This document shows, one piece after another, positions 43,593-54,447 of a stretch of DNA of 64,000 nucleotides. The position numbers were made by a program, and so were the translations under genes. How positions within the stretch are numbered: the first letter of the stretch is position 1; every line of letters starts with the position of its first letter. The notes beneath the pieces are model-generated. The model saw nothing but the letters and a program-made list of their open reading frames with translations. It was not told where the DNA came from and made no database searches. The stretch comes from Stenocarpella maydis (taxonomy: Eukaryota > Ascomycota > Sordariomycetes > Diaporthales > Diaporthaceae): assembly GCA_002270565.1 (NCBI GenBank), contig NQMI01000063.1:163549-227548 (forward strand). The letters are read 5' to 3'.

Positions 43593-44416
43593 TACCATCC
43601 TTTGACGCCTGTAAGAGCACCCCATTATCACGAAGATATCTTGTACCAAAGCTGACAGATGGTGCATCTTTAATAACCAGAACGCCTAATAAATTAGAGC
43701 CACTTAGTTTTTATGGGTATAACTAGCCTGATTGGCTTACATCCCTAACAGTGAAGTCGTGGTGCTCTTGCAGTCGCTCAAGGGATGGACAGATTATCTA
43801 GGCAAGTAAGTACCCAAGTACCTGCTTTCCACCTCAACGTTGACATCTCCTCTCATCCATAGTGAATAGACACCTGGACTATCCGTCGACCATGCACTTT
43901 TCCCACGAGCAGCAGGGCACACCGTGTGCACGAGTATCTTCTTCACCGTGTCGGTGGCTTTCAACAGCGCAATCACGCATCCTACATCTCAGCCTCCAGG
44001 ACGCACCCGACGGTCTAATGGTCAAGGCTTCCTCTGACCAAACGGCTGGCCCGACCGACTGCACAAGACACACAAACTCAAGGTGCTTGCAACACTCGCC
44101 GGCTGCATGCTTTCTTGGTGAGCTTCACGAGGCGCTCCCTGCCTTGCCGTGAGACTTGGAGGTGCCAGTGGGGCTGGTGAAGAGGCCGTACACAGAGGCC
44201 GGCTCGCTTCTACTAATATTCCCTGCAGCAAGACAAATCAACGCAGTCCAGGCTCGAGGATTCGAATCTGAATTTCCGTCCGGTCTTGAAACGCCCATGT
44301 GTGAATTCTCGAACCCTCACCTCAGTCTATCACTTCTACGGCTGCCGGTGACATACAACGGCACCCCATCGACAGCAGTGAGAGGTCACCATCTCGCATG
44401 GCGCGCTGGCCAGTTC
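43593..44416. other. Intergenic, no gene seen
   Basis: Stretch between the pogo element and the 3' end of the alpha/beta-hydrolase gene. Short open frames only, no motif recognised. Confidence 0.5.
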
Positions 44417-45439
44417 CTACTCCTCGGTGGCCGGATGACCAGTCGACGGCCTCAGCGCCTTTCCAAGCCCCTTCTCCTCCAGCCACCCGGTGACCGTAGC
44501 GACATAGCAAGCCGGGTCGTGGCCATGCATCGAGTGCGGCATCCGGGGGAAACTCCTGTACGCGAACGAGTTCCCACCGCCCTCGACAAGCCTCCTGACG
44601 TGCTCGACCTGGATGTCGCTGATTGCACCCATGAGGCCTCCCGAGTCCTCGTCGACCTTGCGGTAGTGGTGCGTGAGCAGCACGGGGACCTTGACGTGCC
44701 TCAGCATGTTGTCGTGGTCGCACCCAGCAGCCACGCGCCCGCTGTAGAACTCGCCCGCCCACTCCGGGTCGTACTCCCTCAGGTCAGGCGGCAGCAGCTC
44801 GGCCTTGGTCTCGGCGACCATGGCCGCCACCGACCTGCCGAGCCACCCGGGCAGCTCTCGCGCCATCGCCTCGTGCATGGCCCCCGCGTTCCCGACCGTC
44901 CACTGCGGGCCCAGCCACTTGTGCCACACCCTGAATACCGGCCCCGCGAACGTCTGCCGGATGCCGTGCCCCACCGCCGGCGCCAGCTCCGACGCGAACA
45001 GCGGCGGGTCCTCCCACACGCCCGCGAGCACCTGCCCGGGCTTGGCGAACGCCGACATCCACGCCGCCAGCACCCCGCCCGATGAGAGCCCGCCCACCAC
45101 GGCCGGCCGCCTGACGACCAGGTCGAGGAACCTGACCAGGTCGTTGCCAAAGTTGTCCAGGCTGTACCGCCCGGGCGTCCACGTCGACCGGCCCTGCCCG
45201 CGGAGGTCGACCGCGTACACCTGGTACGACTCTGCCAGCAGCCGCATGGCGCCCTCGTACCCCCACCACGACTCTGCCTGCGCGGGGATGAGGAGCATGG
45301 CCGGGTGCGAGTCCGAGCCCGCCACGGCGTAGTTCATGCGGATCTCGCCCAGGTCCACCGTGTGCTCCTCGAAGGCATGCTTCTCAAATACCGATTCCCT
45401 GTCCGAGGCCTCCAGGTAGCTGTCCCGCTCAGATGCCAT
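44417..45439 (-). CDS. Alpha/beta hydrolase
   Basis: Single exon, 340 aa. It begins MASERDSYLEASDRESVF, a polar N-terminal extension, then the hydrolase fold: MNYAVAGSDSHPAMLLIPAQ (oxyanion strand), YQVYAVDLRGQGRS, and the nucleophile elbow GLSSGG with Ser119. The acid region is VPVLLTHHYRKVDEDSGGL and the catalytic His lies in FPRMPHSMHGHDP. A cap-domain segment between about 140 and 230 is present. The layout resembles epoxide-hydrolase or esterase-type AB hydrolases, which act on small esters, epoxides or lactones; the substrate is unknown. No signal peptide, so cytosolic or peroxisomal. Confidence 0.88.
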   Translation of the reverse strand: MASERDSYLEASDRESVFEKHAFEEHTVDLGEIRMNYAVAGSDSHPAMLLIPAQAESWWGYEGAMRLLAESYQVYAVDLRGQGRSTWTPGRYSLDNFGNDLVRFLDLVVRRPAVVGGLSSGGVLAAWMSAFAKPGQVLAGVWEDPPLFASELAPAVGHGIRQTFAGPVFRVWHKWLGPQWTVGNAGAMHEAMARELPGWLGRSVAAMVAETKAELLPPDLREYDPEWAGEFYSGRVAAGCDHDNMLRHVKVPVLLTHHYRKVDEDSGGLMGAISDIQVEHVRRLVEGGGNSFAYRSFPRMPHSMHGHDPACYVATVTGWLEEKGLGKALRPSTGHPATEE

Positions 45440-47107
45440 GGCGCTTGTCAGAATTTATTGTGTTGGCCGCGTTTCATGACCTGGTCAGAAGAGAGATGGC
45501 TACGGACATTCAATACCCAAGTGCTGAGATTGCTACTTGAGCATGTGTCCTATTCAAAAATGGCTGGTCAATTCGCGGGCACTGTCAAGAGACCCGATAG
45601 CCGAGTGTGTGTCCATCGGATGACTCCCCTCGCAAGTGGAACTACTGATTTGTCATCTTGCTGCCTTGAATCCTTGCGCATCCCCCTCCAATCACCTTGT
45701 ATCCTGTATGGCCTCCTCTTTCTCCTGTTTTCTATACAAGACTGGGGCAATAACAACTACCTCAGTAACTGTTATATAAACAAGACAGCTAGGAATAATT
45801 AGGCTATTAGGTCACTCGGTATATCAATAGGCCCAAGAAATACCCACGCATAGGTGATATCCAATGGGTACCTGAGGACCCATAAGTAACTGCAGGGATA
45901 AAATTACCCACAGGTCCTAGGTAGGTACCCATAGGTCCCTAATTTTAATTATCGGCCCAATGCAGGGCTGCTTTGACATCAACCCACAATATTTCCTGCG
46001 TCAACTCTCAAAAGTTTGGCTTGAAGCACAAACTTTGCGACTTTCTTGTTTGTCTAGGTACCAATCATACGGCCACACCGTCTATGTAAGCCGGCCGGAG
46101 CACCCAGTCTCCCGAGGTCCTGGTAACTATACCGGCCTCGTCTGCAACAACCTCTAGTATAACGAGTCGGCATCAACTTCAAGTGTAACTCTTGTACAAA
46201 GCATTAGCCCATACTAGAGGAGATGGAATTGCATTCCAATAATAAGTTCATGAACAACACTGCAAATTCCGACGCCCACTATTTCAACCCATAGTGGATA
46301 TTATTGCTATTGTCTATACTGTATTTTAAGGCGCCCAATTGTAGGACCTACCAACTAAGAAATCGAGATACATAGCAGCCTGGCTCAGAAACCCCCCAGT
46401 GCCTGGGCAGAACTCGTATTCCTAGAGTTCACAGGAAACATCTTAGCCATGGGTGCTGCGCCTTCAATGCCAAAGGGACTATCAGGGAGGGCTGAGGTCC
46501 ACAAAGACCCAAGAATGAGCTCCACTCCCCTTTGTAGGTACGGTAAGAGTGGCTGCTTTGTCGACATAAGCAATTCAAAGCTCTTGGTAACTACTACCCA
46601 CATCACATATGACATAGCTATTATCATCACTTCTTGCCTACTCAGGTAAGTATGGGAGATAGGTGATATTCCATTCTGGGCTGCCCAAATGGCACCATAA
46701 ATCCAACCCCCCCCCCCCAAAAAAAAAAAACCTGTAGATTGTGGTGGCATCGCCCAACACCTTTACATGACAATAGCCCTATTCTAGCAACTCGGATGGT
46801 AGTACTCATAGGAACAAAGCATATCTGTGAGCTGCGACGGCAACACATGGCATATCTTCTGATTACAACAACCTTGTCCCAATGTGCAACGGTTAAACTT
46901 GAATAGAACTATGCCACTATCATAGCCGGAAGACACAGTTGAGAGTAAAGTGCATATGGGTATAAAAGTGCATGGAGATGCAGCTCTCAAGTTCAGAAAC
47001 CTCTCTGGTTCTGCACAGAGACCTGTATTACACACTGCCCAACACACAGATACATCACTTCTACGCACACACACACATCAACTCCCACACAGGCACAATC
47101 CCCCACC
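45440..47107. other. Intergenic, low-complexity patches
   Basis: No gene supported. 45800-45950 contains repeated variants of GGTACCCATAGG and CCTAGGTAGG. 46711-46732 is a poly-C then poly-A run. A 121-codon minus-strand frame at 46385-46750 has no recognised motif. Confidence 0.4.
46961..46968 (+). promoter_or_regulatory. TATA box of the HEQAH-motif gene
   Basis: TATAAAAG about 140 bp upstream of the start codon at 47108, followed by a CA-rich leader; a suitable distance for a fungal core promoter. Confidence 0.5.
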
Positions 47108-48150
47108 ATGGCATCCCCAGACCCTGCCGGACCCGACCTGCACAGGACGGCCTTCCCCCTCTCCGAGTACGAGCGGGCCATAGGCTCAAGCCTCTCAAAC
47201 GACATACACCCCCTGTACAGGCGCTTCAACTTCCGGGCAAGCGCCCTCACCGACGGGACGAGCGGCCGCGAGGCGGACGAGCCGCTCCTCGACGAGCAGG
47301 CGTACATGCGGATGATGCCCGGGCTCCGCCTCGCGTCCTGCCTGCTCGAGTTCTGCCTCCCCTTCCTCGCAAAGGTGTACTGCGCCGACGTCCACCTCGC
47401 GGGCCGGCAGTACGCCCTCGACCCCCTGTACGAGTGCACGGGCGCCGACGTCGCCCGCGTCCGCCGCCTCCTGGCCGCGGAGTGGGCCGGCAGGACCCGG
47501 TTCTACTGCAACACCCCGGAGCCACCAGGCGGGCACGGGGCGGCCGAGGAGGAGGCGAGGCTGGTGTTCGAGACGGGCGGGGCCGAGCCGCTGCCCACCC
47601 GTCCGTGCTACTCCCTCATCGCCATCCGGAAGGCCACCGTCGACTTCTTCCGGAGGGGCGGCGGCCCCCCCGCCGCCACGTCGTCGGCGCTCGTGCACCT
47701 CGCCTGCGTGCTCACTCACGAGCAGGCGCACGCCGTCTTCTGCCACCGGTGGGGCGAGGCTCACGACGGCCCGGGCTCCCTGGGGCCCGAGGCGCGCGGC
47801 TTCGCGCGCCGCGCCAGCCCGCGGCGGGAGCCCGTGTACCACGTGCAGCACGCGGGCGGGCCGGCTGGGGGCCGGCAGCACGGCGGCGAGCTCGGGTACG
47901 CCATGTCGGCGTGGTGGCACGGCGGCAGCGTCCTGAGCCGCGGCGGGGAGGACCTTGTCTGGTCGGTACCGGGGACGTGCCCGGCGGCGGCGGCGGCGGC
48001 GCGGTGAGGACGTACGAGCTCCGGGACGTGCTGCTCTCGGGGGCGTTCTGGCGCGCGGTGCGGGCGGCGCCGAGGCCTGGCGTGTTCTGGAGCAAGGGGG
48101 ACGCCGTGCTGGGGTGGCTCGGGCAGGCCATGGTCGATCTCGAGTATTGA
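47108..48150 (+). CDS. Hypothetical protein with HExxH-type motif (frame break near the 3' end)
   Basis: The first frame runs 47108-48007 (299 aa). It starts MASPDPAGPDLHRTAFPLSE, after a TATA box. Its middle carries VLTHEQAHAVF (47708-47737), where His-Glu-Gln-Ala-His fits the HExxH zinc-binding core of gluzincin/metzincin peptidases. A GGELGYAMSAW segment about 55 residues later could give a third ligand Glu, as in many fungal putative peptidases. Beyond 47975 a different frame gives a sensible tail (AVRTYELRDVLLSGAFWRAV... to QAMVDLEY, stop at 48148-48150). One extra G in the GGGG at 47971-47974 would join them. No signal peptide. Peptidase activity is only suggested by the motif. Confidence 0.65.
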
Positions 48151-49414
48151 AACGGGCTCGGTTCCGCCCGCCGGGGCTGCCTACTTGAGTTAGGTATACG
48201 TACGGTAGGTTCCCGTCGTTGGGAGTGAGGGTATCATAAGCGCCTTAGATCCCGTAGGCCGAACCCTGAATCCAGTGTTGGCTAGATAGCTTTGTTTTGT
48301 ATGTACTGATACTCTTGCTCTCGGGAATGATATGGCTTGAATATGAATAAACATCCATACCGCATTGGTGGTTTTCACATGTGCAACTGTCACAGGATCA
48401 TCACCCTGAACGCCGTGCAGTCTTGCCCTGTGCAACCTAACTGCTTATGTACAAGCCCTCTGGGGAGATCCCAAACTTGGGTGTGACGGTCGAGCAGATA
48501 TCTGATATGCCACCGCTGCGCTCCGGCCCGACGCCGACAAGAAGCAGGCTCCAGGCGGTGCTGCTACAGGGATCAATGTAGACATGCAGGTCGATGTGAA
48601 GACCGAAAAGTACTTCTCTCCCGATCGTGCAACTGTCTCTGGGTTGTTGCATGCTGGATGAAGGCGTCGTAGATCTGGTTTTGGTATATGACTCTAAGAT
48701 TGTGAGAACGAGCAGACTACGGAGTACTCCGTATGCTACCGGACTAGAGGGCTTCATCGGGATTGCTGGTGAGTGAGAATAGCGTCAAAACATAGCCATC
48801 CCATATCCCTCGCGACTTGATGCTGGCATCGTGTTAATAACGGCTCCGAGGTCCTTTATGAAAAACATGCCTTCTTCTTGTCTCCGCGTGAAAACCCCTC
48901 GTAGCCAATCCTAAAGTTTGAGATTCTCACTATAGAACCCTTGCTGGAAACGTGATACTTGCCAGTGAACGATGGCTGCTTTTCCAACAGGGCCAAGATC
49001 CTTGAGTACTGGACATTGAAGATGAGGTGGCCAAAACACGCACAGCGTGATCCATCTAGGGCAAGCACTTGTCCCTTCAAAGCCAGACGCAATAGCTCCA
49101 GTTGGAACTCGTGTGGAACACGCTAGCATCGCGTCTTGTATTTTTGCACAAAAGAAATGACTAACTCATTCATTCCAAATCACGGGCCGCTGTTGAAGCA
49201 GCCATGCCAAACGCTCCTTAACTCATCACTCATGCAGACATATAGACAGACATCATGCCATTCCCCCAACCCATTTTGACAGATCATCGCCCCAGACGTT
49301 TTCCCCCCGTCATCTCGGCCTCGTTGAAGCAACCATGCTTTTGAAGTTGAACGCCCCTTGACTCGCCACTCATGCATACAGACATACAGACAGGCAGACA
49401 TGACCGCCCAAGAT
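48151..49414. other. Intergenic, with tandem duplication at the right end
   Basis: 48151-49170 has no recognisable gene. From about 49181 the sequence repeats the 3' end of the neighbouring methyltransferase gene (see the repeat entry). Confidence 0.45.
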
Positions 49415-49445
49415 CTATTTCGACAGGTCGTCGCCCCAGACCTCC
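49181..49445. repeat. Tandem duplication of the MetE-like gene 3' end
   Basis: Two copies of roughly 125-135 bp lie head to tail: about 49181-49305 and 49318-49445. The right copy contains the last codons of the methyltransferase gene (minus strand: Gly-Asp-Asp-Leu-Ser-Lys-stop) plus its 3' flank. The left copy carries the same codons and flank in mutated form. Matching blocks include TTGAAGCA.CCATGC, CACTCATGCA, TTTTGACAG.TC.TCGCCCCAGAC. Most differences are transitions, with T/A in the left copy where the right has C/G. Confidence 0.75.
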
Positions 49446-50566
49446 TTCGCGATCTCAACCTCGAGCCTGATCTTTGCCCACTGCTCCTCCTGGGTGAGGT
49501 CGTTGCCCTCCATGGTGGAGCTGAAGCCGCACTGGTGCGAGAGGCACAGCTGGTCCAGGCCCCTGGGGCAGTACGCCGCGGCCTCGTGCAGCCTGCTGAT
49601 GATGGCGGCCTTGTCGTCGAGCTCGGGCTTCTTGGAGCTCAGGACGCCGAGGACGACGACCTTGTCCTCGGGGAGGTGGCGCAGCGGGGAGAAGTCGCCC
49701 GAGCGGGCGTCGTCGTACTCGAGGAAGTAGACGTCGACGTCGAGCTTCCTGAAGAGCGTCTCGGCGACGGGCTCGTAGCCGCCCTGGGCGAACCACTGCG
49801 AGCGGTAGTTGCCGCGGCACAGGTGGATGCCGACCGTCATGTCCTTGGGCCGCCTCGAGATGGCCGCGTTGATGAGGCGCGCGTAGTTGTCGGCCAGCTC
49901 GGCGGGCTCGACGCCGTGGCGCGCCGCGGCCTCGGCGCGCATGCCCTCGTCGCACAGGTACGCCAGGTTGGTGTCGTCGAGCTGCACGAAGCGGCACCCC
50001 GCGGCGTAGAGGTCGGCGATCTCCTCCTGGTAGACGCGGACGAGGTCGTCGAAGAAGAAGGGCTCCAGCTCCGGGTAGGCGGCCCTGTCGATGGCCTCGC
50101 GCCCGGCGCGGAAGTGCACCATGGTCGGCGAGGGGATACACACCTTGGCCGAGGCCGAGCCGCTCGCGCCCAGCTCCCGCAGCCGCGCGTCGAGGAAGCG
50201 GAAGTCGTCGACCTGGATGGGCCGCGGGTGGCCCAGCTTGCCCGTGACGATGAGCCGGGGCGGCGTGGGCAGGCCGTGCGGGGTGACGTTGGTGGACGAG
50301 ATGTAGCCCTGGGCCTCGACGCCGTCGAGGTGGACGCAGAAGTCGATGTGGAAGTAGGCGCGGCGGAACTCGCCGTCCGTCACGGCGCGGAGGCCATTGT
50401 CCACCTGGCTCTTGACCACGGCGGCGACGTGCTCGTCCTCAACCCTGCGGAGCTCCTCGGTGGTGATCTTGCCGGCAGAGGCGTCGTTGCGCGCCGTCAG
50501 GACGGCCTTGGGCCGGAGGAAGGACCCGACCTGGTCTGCCCGGTAGACGCCCTGGGGGAGAGGCAT
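49415..50566 (-). CDS. MetE-like cobalamin-independent methyltransferase
   Basis: Single exon, 383 aa. It corresponds to the catalytic C-terminal domain of cobalamin-independent methionine synthase, as in short YxjG/YxjH-type and archaeal forms. VGSFLRPKAV near the N-terminus, AVTDGEFRR, PSPTMVHF, GCRFVQLDDTNLAYL and the zinc ligands His248 and Cys250 (GIHLCRGNYRSQW), Glu283 (FLEYDDAR) and Cys346 (LSHQCGFSS) are all present. These proteins transfer a methyl or alkyl group to a thiol; fungal short forms are not classical Met6 (which has about 760 aa and two domains), so the acceptor may not be homocysteine. No signal peptide; cytosolic. The 3' end is duplicated next to the gene. Confidence 0.9.
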   Translation of the reverse strand: MPLPQGVYRADQVGSFLRPKAVLTARNDASAGKITTEELRRVEDEHVAAVVKSQVDNGLRAVTDGEFRRAYFHIDFCVHLDGVEAQGYISSTNVTPHGLPTPPRLIVTGKLGHPRPIQVDDFRFLDARLRELGASGSASAKVCIPSPTMVHFRAGREAIDRAAYPELEPFFFDDLVRVYQEEIADLYAAGCRFVQLDDTNLAYLCDEGMRAEAAARHGVEPAELADNYARLINAAISRRPKDMTVGIHLCRGNYRSQWFAQGGYEPVAETLFRKLDVDVYFLEYDDARSGDFSPLRHLPEDKVVVLGVLSSKKPELDDKAAIISRLHEAAAYCPRGLDQLCLSHQCGFSSTMEGNDLTQEEQWAKIRLEVEIAKEVWGDDLSK

Positions 50567-53500
50567 GGTTTATAGTAGCTACTAAGAGGTACTACTAAGG
50601 TTACGCTTGGTGCGCGGGATCCCGACGGCCGAGTGGTAACTCTATATCAAGCCACAGTCTAAATCCCGTCAGGGTCTCGGCGTGTTATGCGCTGGCCGTC
50701 AAGGTAAGTAATGATGGATGAGGCGAAGGACGCTGAGGAAGGGGGGGGGGGACTATGCCAACCAGGGATCTCGCGCGAAGAAAGAAGTGACAGCTACTGG
50801 TCCAAGGAGGAAAATATATTTAATGCCGACGCGGCGTGCTATCTATCTTCCTCTTCACAGCGTGGGGAATCGGAAACCCGCCCAGTTCCGAGTCCCGCGA
50901 ACCGGGGCCACTCATGACAGGAGGAGAATGTGGCCCGTTGGAGCGGCAGTTCGCGACAATAGGGCAAGGCGACGACAGCAGTCGTGATTATCCGTGAAGG
51001 TGAGGGGGCGGGGCAATATCGAGGTTCGAGTTCTCCATTGCCGGGTTATAGTCGAGCCGCCGGGCCCTGACTCGGGGCCGAAGGGCAGCTCATATAAATC
51101 GAAGGGGGGCCCCGAGTAAGTCAGTCAGGCCACGCGACGGCGGTACTGATGCGATATTCGAGGCGGCAGGACGGATCTGTCGAGTCTCGACGGATGCGTT
51201 GGCCTGAGTGTACACTGCAGGTGATGCGCACTCTTTTATCGAGGACGGGACATGGACTCCCTGCCGCCACAAGCAAGACACTGGGCGGTCCACCGCGGCA
51301 AGGTGCTGGTGGGGTGACCAGTCTCACAGTCCGCGGGACGACCGAGGGACGGCAGCCGAGGGTTCATGCGTGTCTGGAAAGTCTACTCGGGTGCTATAGC
51401 CTCATAACTCGTGCGGTTTCCCAGCTGCCCGGCTTGTTACACTAAAATACGGAGGCCCTCAAGAGTAATTGACGATATCCATCTCAGGGGGCCAAGGGGG
51501 TCCACGGCACCAGTAAAGGCGGAGACCAGGCTTTGACGGCGGGCCCATTGATGAGCCGTGTCTCCCAGAGATGAGGATGCGCGGCCAGAGCTGGTGGTCG
51601 ACGACGGCACCGGCTCTCACGATGATGGTTCGAACACGGGGCAGAGGCAGGGCTGCGTTGGATGTTGGGGCTGTGCTGGGGGTCCTGATTCGGGTGTGTC
51701 GCGTGAGGCCCTGGTCTGGCTGGCCCAGACCAGGCTCAAGTAATTTGTGTCGTCTTTTTTTCTAACAAGAAAAATTAACAAGAATAAAAATAAATAAATG
51801 AAAGAAAACAAAATTGACTGACTGCTTGATCCGACCGCCGGTCTCAATCCTTTGAGTGCAAAACGGTTGGTCGTCGGCCAAGACCTTGGCCCAAACCGGA
51901 CAGAAACATTCGCCTTTTTTCTGGTTCTAGCCTGTGGCTTCGCCGTGGCCGTCGCAATAGTTGTCCACTGCAAAAAGAAGGCGGTAGCTCGAGACACAAT
52001 TCTCTGAGCAGGTCCCCATGATGGATGGCATTGAGCAGGTTGTGGCCAGGGCTGCCGCGGCCCCCGGGGGCAAGAGCTCGTGTAGACAGGCAGCCCATAA
52101 TTGACAGCTCACGCGCCCACCGTGTTTGAGTTGAGACGAGTGGCTCAGCCGTGACGATGATGCTGGTGATGACGATTTGCATATCAGAGACACGATCATG
52201 GGTGAAACCGGGGGGGGGGGGACAGTCAGCAGTCAGGGCACGCCCACCGGCAAGCGAATTGACTGGGAGGTGCTATTTTGGGGCTGAAACGTGCATCTCG
52301 TATGGGCGCTTCGCGGGTCTGGGTCCCGGGTCGGTTGTTTCGTCCCAGGTGAGACGGGCCCCACGAGCCTCACGTTGTTGCCGCCGAGCCGTGTCCCGCC
52401 TTGTGCTGCCGGCTTGTGCAAGTCTGGCCGTGTGTTCTTTGTAGTGTATGATTGTGCAGATGTGCCACGCGGATGGGTTACAGCTGCAGACCTGCCGGGC
52501 CTGGGGAGACACTGGGCCGGCGTGGAGACGTGAAGATCTACCAAGTATGTGTCTCCAGTGCCGTGGTCCACGCCCGGCCTCTGCCCCTGAGACGAACACC
52601 GTAGGAAGCTTCCTTTCTCTGAGTCGTTGGCTCATGCCGTTCGTGGTTGTTGGCGCCGTTCTCGTCATCTGGTCTCCATCCGCGTCTATCTGCATGTCTG
52701 TCTTGTCCATCTTGTCCATCTGATGTTTATTTCTGGACCAGAGATGGCCAGGATCCGGCGGCAGAGGCTGCAATAATATAGTCACAACCTTATCTCTACT
52801 GTGTACATGTTCGGCAACCAGAGTGCGGGAGATGCACAGGCTGGGCGACCAACGGACCAACGGCGCGACTAGCTGTAGACTACTCTGTACACTAATAAAT
52901 GATCAAGATGCTGCCGCCGGCTCTTTTTCTCGATACATTTCGGTTATGTAACGGTTACTGGTCTGGCAGTCTGTGGCTTGGAAGGCCTGCAGTCTAGAAC
53001 TCTGCAGCGAGCTCGGCAGCACGAGAAGGCGCAGGGTCCAGACGGCGGGACAGGGGGCTCTCAGTCGCTTGTCTGTTTTCCATTGGGTGCCAGATTCCAC
53101 ATTCCAGACGGCTGGCGACTGTGGATGTGCGCTATATCTCTCCATTCCCGCCCTACCACGTACTAATGAATGAGTATGCATGATGTGTGTACGTACACGG
53201 GATAAAGTATCTTTTTCATAAGCACTATAACAAGTACTTAGATATGTTCATAGACAGGCATGGGTACTGATAGGGAAGGGAGGAAGGCGCACAGGGGTTT
53301 GTCCCTGGCTGCACCTGCCGACTTGACTGCCAGACTGCCAGGCCACTACCGGAAAGAACCACCTGTCTTTTCGACGGCTCGATGGGGCACCTTGGACTAT
53401 CAGTACTACCTAGGTATGTAGAAGTGTACATGGTATACCAGATGGATGCAACTACCTGGGGAAGGGGAGGAGAAACTCCAGAAATCAGGGGATCAGATGG

Positions 53501-54447
53501 ATGAGATTGGACCCAGGGGCAGGGGACCACCCTCCGTCATCATCAATCAACAATCTATCATGCTGGGCAGGAGACTGATTGTCTGTCTGGGTCTACACCA
53601 CCCACCAGGCGCTAACCATCGCAGGGCAAGCACGGCCAATTCAACCGTTTTGGCGAGGCAGGCCCGAGACGAGACTTGACCTGGGTCGACAGTGTGTTGG
53701 GTCATGTAGATACCGATGTACCCACGTACATGTGTACCTGCCTCTGCTTGGTATGTACGCCCAGCCCCGTATCTCTTCCCCCACCACACCCACACCTAGT
53801 GTGCAGACCACGGCACCAGCAGTACGGAGTATACACCTGGGCAGTACCTTCTACACAGCAGTTCTGCCCCTCTCCAATCCCTGAAAGCATCAAAGCCAAC
53901 ATCCCTGGGCCCTCCAAAAGGCATCCCGGCAACCACACCACACCACATTACTACGTATAACCTTGGGACTGCAACACCTTTTTTTCTTGCCCAGACTTGG
54001 TTTGTTGTTCTTTTGGGCCATTGTATGTGCCGTGCCTGCTTTGTTCGCCACATATTCCCTCTCGACCTCTCCACTCGTCTTTTTTTCTTTCTCTTCTTTC
54101 CCCCTTCGCTAGGAACTTGCTACCTCGTCCTGCTCGATCGCTCCTGCTTCACGCATGTCTATCTCGCTCGCTTCCCACTTTGACAACCTCTCGATATAAA
54201 CCTCCCACCACGGAGCTCCCCATATATTGTATATACCTGGGTATAAATCCCCGACGGCCCAGCCCCTCAAACCTGCGAGACCGGAAGAAAGCACCTTGGC
54301 ATTGCAGCCAACAACACCAGCTCCCGGCATTCTTGTCTGCACATCGTTGAGACCCACGACCTTGCATCTACACGCCATTGACCCTTCCACGGAGACGACT
54401 ATAATCACAAAGTCCGGACGAGAAGCCACGAGGCAACACTGCCCAAG
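50567..54447. other. 3.9-kb gene-poor stretch, long upstream region of the BAR gene
   Basis: No supported gene. G runs at 50740 and 52210, and an AT-rich patch at 51750-51825. The last 450 bp look like a strong promoter: a pyrimidine-rich tract at 54055-54115, TATA-like elements at 54193 and 54242, then a long leader to the ATG at 54448. Confidence 0.45.
54242..54248 (+). promoter_or_regulatory. TATA element of the second BAR gene
   Basis: TATAAAT about 200 bp upstream of the start codon, downstream of a CT-rich tract (54055-54115) of the type common in well-expressed fungal promoters. Confidence 0.4.

Noticed and set aside
46385..46750. 121-codon minus-strand frame
   Set aside because: It runs through a poly-C/poly-A patch and has no recognised motif or codon bias.
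50600..50690. tRNA-Leu/Ser-like sequence (ACGGCCGAGTGGTAA)
   Set aside because: The A box is good, but no B box or closing acceptor stem was found.
51015..51065. T-arm-like GAGGTTCGAGTTCTC
   Set aside because: Its flanks pair locally (GGCAAT with ATTGCC) into a simple hairpin, with no tRNA body.
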